Below are positions 5,842-11,838 of a stretch of 11,838 bases of DNA, one piece after another. The DNA is from an archaeon (lineage in GTDB: Archaea; Thermoproteota; Nitrososphaeria; Conexivisphaerales; UBA164), in the NCBI GenBank assembly GCA_021798095.1, contig JAJZYL010000022.1, forward strand, positions 1 to 11,838, in the 5' to 3' direction. Positions within the stretch are counted from its first letter, which is position 1. The number at the start of each line of letters is the position of its first letter. The notes below the pieces were generated by a model. The model saw only the letters and a list, made by a program, of their open reading frames with translations. It searched no databases and had not been told where the DNA came from. A program made the translations under genes and the position numbers.

Positions 5842-6729
5842 CTAAACGCTGAACCTCATCAAACGATCATATGCCAGGAGGTAGAATGCCGTGAGACCCC
5901 GGAAGGGCGTAAACGGCTCCAGCGAACTTAAAACCTGTGCCCCCGACATCCTCTTGCCGCCGCCAAGGTACTTGCCGACGACGCTACGCACCGCCAGGTC
6001 GTCAGCGGGCACGCGATCTGTGCGACCGAGCCCTCTTACAAGTATGTAGTTTACTGACCATGGGCCAAAGCCCCGGATCTCCATCAATAGATCCCTGACC
6101 TGATCATCGGTTAGCGATGCAAGCCCCTCAGCATCAAGCGATCCGCCTGATACCTGTTGGGCTATGCCCCTGATGTATTCCGCCTTCTGCCTTGATAGGC
6201 CGCACGATCTGAGCTCCGCTTCAGACGCATTTGAAAGCGACTCAGCGCTGGGGAAGACAAACAGGTCACCGATCCTTTCTCCAAAGCGCTGAACCAGCCT
6301 GTTTCGTATCCTGTACGCAGCGCTTAGCGATATCTGCTGTTCTGTTATCGCTATGATCATCATTTCAAACAGGGAGGCGGTCCTTAATGGCTTCACTCCG
6401 TACAATTCCCTGATGATGGGTTCAAGGGTCCTGTTCCCCCTGGCCATGCCATAGAACTGCAGCAGATTCAAATCGGTGAAGAGGATCCACCGTGCAATTT
6501 TCCTGATTTTAGCAACATTGCCCTCACTGCCGGATACCTCTATCAGGGGTGGCTCCCCCTTTACCTGCTTTGCTTCCAGTATATGGGGTTTGCCATCGAT
6601 GTACACCGCTTCCCGCAGTATGTTAGTTTTGGCCGTGGGCTCGGGGGAAAAATTTGCCATGATCGCCAGCGAACGCTGCAGATCAAATGGGCCCCTTGAC
6701 CTCAGTATGAACCTTGGACCGCTTTCCAT
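5842..6729 (-). CDS. DNA-3-methyladenine glycosylase, AlkA/HhH-GPD family
   Basis: This enzyme cuts the N-glycosidic bond of alkylated bases such as 3-methyladenine, the first step of base excision repair. At 295 residues it is close to AlkA in size. An N-terminal domain (about 1-100) precedes the ITEQQISLSAAYRIR segment at 128-142. The helix-hairpin-helix with IRGFGPWSVNY is at 218-228. The catalytic aspartate is in VPADDLAVR, with D244 matching AlkA Asp238. The protein ends in FSV and a TAG stop, with a second TAG seven codons on, so TAG serves here as an ordinary stop. The ATG at 6729 is about 26 bases from a perfect TATA box, giving a leaderless transcript. It appears intact and is transcribed alone. 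Confidence 0.9.
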   Translation of the reverse strand: MESGPRFILRSRGPFDLQRSLAIMANFSPEPTAKTNILREAVYIDGKPHILEAKQVKGEPPLIEVSGSEGNVAKIRKIARWILFTDLNLLQFYGMARGNRTLEPIIRELYGVKPLRTASLFEMMIIAITEQQISLSAAYRIRNRLVQRFGERIGDLFVFPSAESLSNASEAELRSCGLSRQKAEYIRGIAQQVSGGSLDAEGLASLTDDQVRDLLMEIRGFGPWSVNYILVRGLGRTDRVPADDLAVRSVVGKYLGGGKRMSGAQVLSSLEPFTPFRGLTAFYLLAYDRLMRFSV

Positions 6730-6750
6730 ACAAAAAACGACCTGCTGGCG

Positions 6751-6760
6751 TTATATATAA
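6751..6760 (-). promoter_or_regulatory. TATA box for the DNA glycosylase gene
   Basis: TTATATATAA is centred 26-27 bases before the ATG at 6729. This is the clearest leaderless promoter in the window and fixes that start codon. Confidence 0.7.
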
Positions 6761-6770
6761 CTACAATTTT

Positions 6771-6902
6771 TTAAATGCCACAATGGGGATGGATGGTCCA
6801 TTCCTTCCATATTACATGGCTCCTCTTGAAGACAACTGCCGGATGTCCCATTGACTGCGCCATGCGGGCTGAAATCGTGGCTTTCTCTTCCTCAGCCAAC
6901 AT
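6771..6902 (-). CDS. Possible 43-residue small protein or gene fragment
   Basis: The frame MLAEEEKATISARMAQSMG begins with an acidic amphipathic helix, continues with HPAVVFKRSHVIWKEW and ends HPHCGI and TAA, 11 bases before the glycosylase TATA box. Codon use is plausible. A TATA-like stretch near 6928-6939 lies about 31 bases upstream, a little far. I recognise no family. It may be a true small gene, a remnant of a longer one, or chance. Confidence 0.27.
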   Translation of the reverse strand: MLAEEEKATISARMAQSMGHPAVVFKRSHVIWKEWTIHPHCGI

Positions 6903-6962
6903 ACCGTGAGCACCAGACGTGCACCGCCCTTTTATTCAAAATGGTCACAGGCGGTTCGATAT

Positions 6963-7067
6963 ATGATGAACAAGGCGATAGAGGCGAACGTGTTTAGGAA
7001 GGTCTACCCGCCCTCTACGACGGCGGCGGACCATATCTCCTTTAGGCATCTACCGCTTCTCCTATGA
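6963..7067 (+). CDS. Possible 34-residue frame before the APC permease, probably a remnant
   Basis: The frame reads MMNKAIEANVFRKVYPPST and ends LPLLL and TGA, 60 bases before the permease start. Its first half resembles a normal protein N terminus, while the second half is weak. No good binding site is present, and the nearest AT-rich box is about 30 bases upstream. It may be the broken 5' end of a lost gene. The rest of 6903-7127 shows only the permease promoter. Confidence 0.18.
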   Translation: MMNKAIEANVFRKVYPPSTTAADHISFRHLPLLL

Positions 7068-7101
7068 CACGCGTGCGCCCTTAATGGCCTGCCTACTGAT
7101 A

Positions 7102-7110
7102 TCCTTTTAT
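7102..7110 (+). promoter_or_regulatory. TATA-like box for the APC permease
   Basis: TCCTTTTAT lies about 23 bases before the ATG at 7128, with no ribosome binding site between, so the gene is probably leaderless. Confidence 0.4.
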
Positions 7111-7127
7111 CTGTTGCCGCCCACTGG

Positions 7128-8444
7128 ATGTACGTGAAGGAGATAGGCGTCATTACGGCTACGGCGGTCGGCCTGGGGGCTATAATAGGCGCCGGCATAT
7201 ACGTGCTGAGCGGAACGGCCATCGCCCTGGCCGGTGACTATGCGCTTGTGGCATTCCTGCTCGTGGGGGTCATAGCTATCATAATAGCGCTCGAACTGGG
7301 GGAGCTGGGGTCGCTCATGCCGTTTGCAAAGGGCGCATCCTATTCGTACACCTACAAGGCTTTCGGAAGCGAGCTTGGGTTTGTGACGGGCATGCTGCAA
7401 TACTTCAGCTTTGCGACGTCCATTTCCGTAGTATCGCTGGGCTTCGGCTCGTACCTCTCCAGCATGATCGGCGTGCCAGTTGGAGACTTTACCATACCGT
7501 TTGCCATAGTGTTGATAGTCGTCCTTTCCCTGCTCAACATAATGGGCATCAGGAAGGCAGCCGAGGCGGACCTGTCGCTCGTGATAATAAAGGTGGGAAT
7601 CCTGTTGATCTTCGTGGCCTTCGCCATATCGGTTGCGCTGTCCAGGCCAGTGGGGAGCTTCGCAAGCGCCTTCTCGTTCTCCAGCGGCGGCCTGGAGGGC
7701 ATCTTTGCGGCCAGCGTCGTGATCTTCTTTGCGTACACCGGCTTTCAGTCCATATCTACCCTGTCAGGAAGGATAAAGGGCAGGGGAAACGGAGCGGCCA
7801 AGGCCATCTTCTACTCCGTGGTGATCAGCATGATCCTATACGTGCTGGTCGTCGTGGCGCTGCTGCTTCTGGTGCCGGCATCATCGTACAAACTATCGGC
7901 GGACCCCCTCTCATTCGCGCTCCGAAGCAGCGGTGCGCCGCAGCTGCTGATACTGATAATAGACCTTGGCGGCCTGATAGCGACCGCCTCAGCCACCATA
8001 GCCATGATATTGAGCTCCAGCAGGATCATGTACCAGATCAGCGAAGACAGGCTCCTGCCGAAGGTCTTCAGAAAGTACGATAAGAAGAGCGATGCCGCGG
8101 TCAACGGGATAATCATATCCGCAATGGTGGGAATAGTGACGCTCTTTGCAGGCAACATTTACGTCATAGCCTCGATCTCCAATTTCGGCCTGATGTTCGC
8201 CTACCTGCTGCTGGGCTTTGACATCATGCACTTCAGGAGGAGGGGGAGCAAGCCCAGCTTCAGGATGCCGCTCTACCCTTACCTCCCCGTGGTGACCACG
8301 GTGGCGATGCTGGTGCTCTTTGTGGGGATGCCAAAGGAGGCCCTCCTGATAGGGATAATGCTCGTCATACTGCTGATAGGGATCTACTATTTCTTTCTGG
8401 AGGCGGAGGAGAAGAAGACCGTGAAGATAAAGCTCTTCAAGTGA
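7128..8444 (+). CDS. APC-family amino acid permease
   Basis: This is a secondary transporter in the cytoplasmic membrane, probably taking up amino acids with protons or ions; the substrate cannot be read from the sequence. The protein is 438 residues with about 12 hydrophobic segments. The first carries the APC signature GLGAIIGAGIYVLSG at 15-29. Segment 6 includes VVIFFAYTGFQSI, and the loop after segment 8 has SSSRIMYQISEDRLLPK, the family's typical SRxxxxxxxDxxLP pattern. A charged tail (EAEEKKTVKIKLFK) follows the last segment. The ATG was chosen because it starts six residues before the first segment and lies 23 bases after a TATA-like box. Its third codon positions are rich in C and G. 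It looks intact and stands alone, ending in TGA. Confidence 0.9.
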   Translation: MYVKEIGVITATAVGLGAIIGAGIYVLSGTAIALAGDYALVAFLLVGVIAIIIALELGELGSLMPFAKGASYSYTYKAFGSELGFVTGMLQYFSFATSISVVSLGFGSYLSSMIGVPVGDFTIPFAIVLIVVLSLLNIMGIRKAAEADLSLVIIKVGILLIFVAFAISVALSRPVGSFASAFSFSSGGLEGIFAASVVIFFAYTGFQSISTLSGRIKGRGNGAAKAIFYSVVISMILYVLVVVALLLLVPASSYKLSADPLSFALRSSGAPQLLILIIDLGGLIATASATIAMILSSSRIMYQISEDRLLPKVFRKYDKKSDAAVNGIIISAMVGIVTLFAGNIYVIASISNFGLMFAYLLLGFDIMHFRRRGSKPSFRMPLYPYLPVVTTVAMLVLFVGMPKEALLIGIMLVILLIGIYYFFLEAEEKKTVKIKLFK

Positions 8445-8554
8445 GTCCCGCGCGTGCGGCGTTCACCTGACCCTAGGCAACACGTTCATGGATGACGGCC
8501 CTGATTATGATGACGCGGCGGATAGCGGCCAAGGCCCAGCCGTTTAGTCATCCC

Positions 8555-8572
8555 TGAACGGCGCCCCGTTCA
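8555..8572 (+). terminator. Hairpin between the permease and the ABC remnants
   Basis: TGAACGG, loop CGCC, CCGTTCA is a perfect seven-pair stem. It lies 110 bases after the APC stop and 27 bases beyond the 3' end of the converging ABC permease remnant, so it could end transcription from either side. No T-run follows. Confidence 0.35.
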
Positions 8573-8598
8573 GCCATCCCTTCTGCACTTCAAGCCGC

Positions 8599-9455
8599 TC
8601 AATTGAAATCATCCTTCTCAAACAGTATGATGCCCAGGATTGTGGTGACCATGAAATAGGCGAACATTATCGCAAGGCCTTCAGGGATGGTCGCGTGGTA
8701 CGAAGATATCCCGGCCAGCACGACTACATGGGGAGGATAGCCCGAGGGAGAGAGAACGTTTGCGATTATGCCAGCGTCATAGCTCGGAACGTACCATGGC
8801 TCGGAATTTGACAGCGAAGTTATCAGCGGCGTGATGTAATTCAATCCAAATAGGAGGATGGCGGTCAGGAGGATGGAGAAGGAACTGTTCTTGAACATGG
8901 AGCTTATGAAGAACGATATCCCCAGGATGGGGAGGATGAAGAAGATGGCAAAAACGAACGACTCACCCAGCTGATAGGGAACGCTTGGTCCAAAATAGAT
9001 TGCGCCGTCCGCTATCGTTATGGCCGCGTAGACGCCGATCGCGATTGCGAATGCCAGGAACGACGCTATCAGTTTGCCGAGAAATATGGAGGACCTGCTC
9101 ACCGGATTCGGCAGCAGGTAATACTCCGTTTAGTTCTGAAATTCCGTTGAGATCGCGTCAACCCCAAAGAAAATGCCGGAGAGGATCACGCACAGGCTCA
9201 CTTCGCCTCCTCTCGATGCTGAATAGAACGACATCGGTGAAGAAAGAAATGCGGGGGCCTGTAGACGTAAACCACCGCCATGTTCGCTATTCCGATTGTC
9301 GCGATGATCGCAAGTAAGATGTAGAACCGCGTTGAACGAAGGTAGTTCAGGAATTCGAATTCAGCTTGGTTAGAGCATTGGGCCCGGCCGGATGGAACCC
9401 TGTTGTTTGCCCGTTCAAATGGTTGAGCTTCAGGATCATCTGTCAATTCAAACAC
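8599..9455 (-). pseudogene. ABC-2 type export permease, broken by a frameshift and a TAA
   Basis: This would be the membrane subunit of an ABC exporter, about 285 residues. The N-terminal frame from GTG 9455 includes EFEFLNYLRSTRFYILLAI, a basic loop and first membrane segment, up to VYVYRPP. Near a run of five G at 9253-9257 the protein continues in another frame (one base missing or two extra) as PMSFYSASRGGEVSLCVIL and FFGVDAISTEFQN. It then meets TAA at 9132-9130. The same frame continues TEYYLLPNPVSRSSIFLGKL, the conserved loop of this family, and four or five membrane segments to FEKDDFN. The two faults make it a pseudogene unless they are sequence errors. GTG 9455 follows the ATPase stop by five bases, so the two were one operon. 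Confidence 0.75.
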
Positions 9456-9460
9456 GCCCT

Positions 9461-9964
9461 TCAGACATTTTCTTCGATCAGACTGAGGTAGACATCCGCC
9501 AGGGCCGACGAAGAAGCCCTGAGGCTATTGACCCCGATTCTCAGCGCCCCCAGCTCGGAGAGGATATCCGCCTGAGTTTCGGCATTTCCAAGGAACTTAA
9601 ACCGGAGGTTCTGATCGTCCAGCAACTCAACGCTCGTGACCCCCCGTATCTTACGTATTGTCTCGACGACCCTGTCATTCATCCTTGGACCTGCAAAGCC
9701 AACCTCCAGAACCGAACCTCCGCTGGAGAACCGGCTCGTGAGGTTCTGTATGGTGTCGTACACAATAAGCCTTCCGTGATCGATAAGGGCGGCTTCGTCG
9801 CAGACGTCCATCACTTCCGATAGCAGGTGCGAGCTTATGAAGATCAGCCTCTTGCGTTTCTTGAGATCTTTCACCATCTCTCGGACCTCGCTCATCCCCC
9901 TAGGGTCCAATCCGCTTGTCGGCTCGTCCAGAAGAACTATTTCGGGATCATTGAGGAGCGCACT
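9461..9964 (-). pseudogene. C-terminal half of an ABC transporter ATPase
   Basis: From SALLNDPEIVLLDEP onward the sequence is a normal ABC ATPase: Walker B EIVLLDEP, the D-loop SGLDPRG, the switch histidine in ISSHLL, and a C-terminal regulatory part ending LSLIEENV. The Walker A motif, Q-loop and LSGGQ-type signature, about the first 140-150 residues, are absent. Upstream of 9964 the frame runs on into sequence that is the antisense of the winged-helix gene (KPS and earlier) and is not ABC-like. It was once coupled to the permease downstream. Without the P-loop the product cannot hydrolyse ATP. The sharp change at 9964-9969 marks a deletion or inversion junction. Confidence 0.8.
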
Positions 9965-9968
9965 GGGC

Positions 9969-10328
9969 TTGAGTGACAAAGAGCAATTCAAGCATGATTT
10001 CGATAGGATCGTTACTGATGAAGCCATTCGGTAGCTAAGAGAGCAGCTTGATGACTCCACCTTCAAATCATCCGCTCGTATCCTGATACTGGTGTTGCTT
10101 GCGTTGGCCAGGAGGATGAGCTCCGTACAACTCAGGACGCTTACGGGACTGGGAAAGGGTAGCCTGGAGAACCATCTGAATAAACTTGAAAGCTTTGGTT
10201 ATATTAGGCTGAGCTATGCAAAATCCATGGGGGCCAGGGGCGTTCCAAGGCAGACTGTGGAGATCACTGATAAGGGGCTTGATGCCTGTCGTGCCCTCGT
10301 TAAAAGTGTGTCAAGTTTGACCCTATGA
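9969..10328 (+). pseudogene. Archaeal winged-helix transcription regulator with an in-frame TAG
   Basis: The frame from TTG 9969 reads LSDKEQFKHDFDRIVTDEAIR, reaches TAG at 10032-10034, and continues as LREQLDDSTFKSSARILIL. The helix-turn-helix follows, with VQLRTLTGLGKGSLENHL as the recognition part, and a beta wing around YIRLSYAKSMGARGVPRQT ends with ITDKGLDAC. This is the pattern of MarR/ArsR-like archaeal regulators that often sit beside ABC exporters, and the total of about 119 residues is normal. The bases before TTG switch to ABC ATPase sequence on the other strand, so the native promoter and perhaps the true start are gone. A restart at GTG 10092 would lack the first helix. It is probably non-functional, though the downstream part is well preserved. 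Confidence 0.65.
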
Positions 10329-10558
10329 TGTCCACCGCCCTTGATAACCCCCCTTTGCCGAACATTAACCTCGGGAAGCGCCAACCGAAACGAGTGGACG
10401 AAGACACGGAACAACGTACTTTATCTTATGGTTCATTTGACAACTCATGCAAGCGACTCTGCCGTAAATTGGAACAGCCTCCAGAATACGAGTCACTAAG
10501 GAGATATAATTTGCCAATGATACCGGTGGATTACCGGCCCTTAATGTGCCAATTGTAG

Positions 10559-11056
10559 TCATCCGCCGTAAGCGGAAACCACATTCCTCAGTTCTGCCGA
10601 CTCAACCGGTGTTGCAAGTAAATCAACTATGTCCCAGCGTATGGTCTTCCCGAGTCGCCCGCAGAGCATCTGGACATCCTCGATATCCTGTGGACGAGCG
10701 GCCCGCATCTTCGCTATCAGCAGTGCCTCCAAGCAGATCACCTTTATCTCCTTGGACCTGATCCTCTTTGTTACGGCGGTCCTGAATATAAAGGGAATAG
10801 ATATCCCGCTGACGTCCTTTGTATAAATGTCCAGCTTTATCCCCTCCTCCGTCCGGATCACCCTCTTCCCACCTTCACGGAGGACGCGGTACCCCATACC
10901 TTCAAGCTCTCCATCGCTGATCTGATAGGCAACGGCCAGGTCTATGTCGTGCGTGTGGCGATACGGGCCGATGTGACAGGTGACGGCGAAGGCACCGACG
11001 AAGACGACCCGCTTAAGGTCCTCCGAAATCCTCGCGGCCACGCTTTCCAAGCTCAA
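10559..11056 (-). CDS. Nucleotidyltransferase-fold protein, AbiEii-like (putative toxin)
   Basis: The protein has the polymerase-beta-type nucleotidyltransferase core. VFVGAFAV at 18-25 stands where the family has GG or GS. RHTHDIDLAV at 33-42 gives the two metal-binding aspartates D37 and D39, and KLDIY at 74-78 gives the third, D76. A later EALLIAKMRAARPQDIEDV helix resembles AbiEii proteins. At 165 residues it is much shorter than classical AbiEii toxins (about 300), so it may be a minimal form or a relative acting on another target. Its ATG overlaps the stop of the upstream regulator as ATGA, so translation is coupled. It ends in TGA. Toxin activity is inferred from family and context only. 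Confidence 0.75.
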   Translation of the reverse strand: MSLESVAARISEDLKRVVFVGAFAVTCHIGPYRHTHDIDLAVAYQISDGELEGMGYRVLREGGKRVIRTEEGIKLDIYTKDVSGISIPFIFRTAVTKRIRSKEIKVICLEALLIAKMRAARPQDIEDVQMLCGRLGKTIRWDIVDLLATPVESAELRNVVSAYGG

Positions 11057-11706
11057 GGAAGGAGCTCCTCCCTGACCTTCAGCACCATGTGCACCGGGAA
11101 CTCCCCCCTGACCTCAAGCTGGTCCCCGTAGAGGATGTCCAAGGCTATGGCGTCGAGCGTGTTCCTTCCGCCTGCAGCCAGGCTGTCCAGGTAGACGCGC
11201 TGGATCTCGTTCCTGAGGTCGGTGTCGCCGTATCCTCCCGGCAGGACGGCCACCCTCCCTTTTTTGCCCTCTGAGAACCCCGTGGACTGCAGCGAGTTCG
11301 CCGCCTCATTCTGATCCGCTGCATATATGTACAAGGTGTACGGCGTCTGCAGTTTTGTAAGTTCGTAGGCTCGGTAATCCAAGGTTACCATCCCGCCGCC
11401 CAGCAGGCCGCGTGCCCTGTTGACGTCGCTTTCATCATACGCCCTCCCAAAGTACCTCGCGCGCCTTAGGGCCGCGAGAGAGGGGAGCAACTTGACCCAG
11501 ACATGATAGGGCTGGAAAGCCGAGGACCTTATTGCGAAGTATCCCCTCCTTTTAGTTTCGACAACCAAGCCCAGCTCGCGCAGCCTTTCCAGGATCCTGT
11601 AGGCGGTAGCCCTAGAGCCCGCGGCATCAATCAATTCGCTTATGCCGTAGACCGGCTTCTGCCTACCCATCGACTGAACCACCGCCAGGGACCTTTCCAT
11701 CTCCAT
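11053..11706 (-). CDS. AbiEi-like winged-helix protein (putative antitoxin and autoregulator)
   Basis: The N-terminal 60 residues form a winged helix: YGISELIDAAGSRATAYRIL at 20-39 is the helix-turn-helix, and GLVVETKRRGYFAI is the wing. The remainder resembles the AbiEi C-terminal region, with YLDSLAAGGRNTLDAIALDI at 172-191 as the recognisable segment. In AbiE systems this protein neutralises the nucleotidyltransferase and represses its own promoter. The ATG at 11706 is about 25 bases from a palindromic TATA box, so the transcript is probably leaderless. An in-frame ATG two codons later is an alternative. The downstream nucleotidyltransferase gene begins within its stop codon. It appears complete at 217 residues and ends in TGA. 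Confidence 0.75.
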   Translation of the reverse strand: MEMERSLAVVQSMGRQKPVYGISELIDAAGSRATAYRILERLRELGLVVETKRRGYFAIRSSAFQPYHVWVKLLPSLAALRRARYFGRAYDESDVNRARGLLGGGMVTLDYRAYELTKLQTPYTLYIYAADQNEAANSLQSTGFSEGKKGRVAVLPGGYGDTDLRNEIQRVYLDSLAAGGRNTLDAIALDILYGDQLEVRGEFPVHMVLKVREELLP

Positions 11707-11724
11707 ACGATCTTTATAGCCTGA

Positions 11725-11736
11725 TTTATATATAAA
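11725..11736 (-). promoter_or_regulatory. TATA box of the AbiE-like operon
   Basis: TTTATATATAAA is a perfect 12-base palindrome centred about 25 bases before the ATG at 11706. As this operon type often represses itself, the box or its flanks may also be the operator. Nothing further is seen from 11740 to the window end. Confidence 0.65.
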
Positions 11737-11838
11737 GATTTCTCATAATTGAGACTTAACGGCCAGTCACGGCTTACCTGCCAGATATCGCATAACTATG
11801 CCCTCTCAGCGCCGCCCGCTAGTGCCCAATAGCTGATA

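Noticed and set aside
6948..6975. GGTTCGATA resembling a tRNA T-loop
   Set aside because: No matching T-stem, anticodon arm or acceptor stem could be built around it. No tRNA was found elsewhere in the window.
10325..10562. Frames on both strands between the regulator and the nucleotidyltransferase
   Set aside because: None has a binding site, promoter or recognisable motif. Remnants of a transposase were considered, but no catalytic motif or terminal repeat was seen.
1..11838. CRISPR array, insertion sequence or prophage
   Set aside because: No regularly spaced repeats, no terminal inverted repeats with a transposase and no phage genes were seen.

Overview
The window looks like a piece of an archaeal chromosome with intermediate G+C. 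Several genes have an AT-rich TATA-type box about 25-27 bases before their first codon and no room for a leader, which is the leaderless arrangement typical of archaea. Other genes carry GGAGG-like ribosome binding sites. The codons (AGG, ATA, AAG) and families (KaiC-like ATPase, ABC-2 permease, archaeal winged-helix regulator, AlkA-type glycosylase, APC permease) fit an archaeon. A Thermoplasmata-like lineage is my guess, but the sequence does not prove it.

Left part (1-3350): a gene start runs off the left edge on the minus strand. It is followed by a 90-residue ferredoxin-fold-like protein and a minus-strand operon. The operon's first gene joins a nuclease-fold-like N-terminal domain to a KaiC/RecA-like domain whose Walker A lysine is replaced by leucine. 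This gene overlaps the second, a membrane family 2 glycosyltransferase of the cellulose-synthase type. Neither gene has a convincing ATG/GTG/TTG where its start should be.

Middle (3350-5840): a gene-poor stretch holds a well-supported 49-residue Lys/Gly/Glu-rich protein, a small cysteine-rich CWC protein, a few doubtful small reading frames, and a PH-like/zinc-ribbon gene interrupted by an in-frame TAG.

Centre (5840-8450): a leaderless 3-methyladenine-type DNA glycosylase is followed, in the opposite direction, by a 438-residue APC amino acid permease. Both look intact.

Right part (8450-10330): a ruined ABC export operon. The permease has a frameshift and a TAA. The ATPase lacks its N-terminal half, including Walker A and the signature motif. 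Its broken end abuts a winged-helix regulator on the other strand that carries an in-frame TAG, which suggests an inversion or deletion junction.

Far right (10559-11740): an apparently intact two-gene minus-strand operon with a 4-base ATGA overlap encodes an AbiEi-like winged-helix protein and a short nucleotidyltransferase, resembling an AbiE-type toxin-antitoxin pair.

The main themes are an unusual KaiC-like/glycosyltransferase operon, repeated in-frame stops (mostly TAG) in otherwise well-preserved reading frames, and a compact AbiE-like pair. Whether the stops reflect decay, sequencing error or recoding cannot be settled from this window. The mixture of TAG, TAA, TGA and a frameshift favours decay or error.
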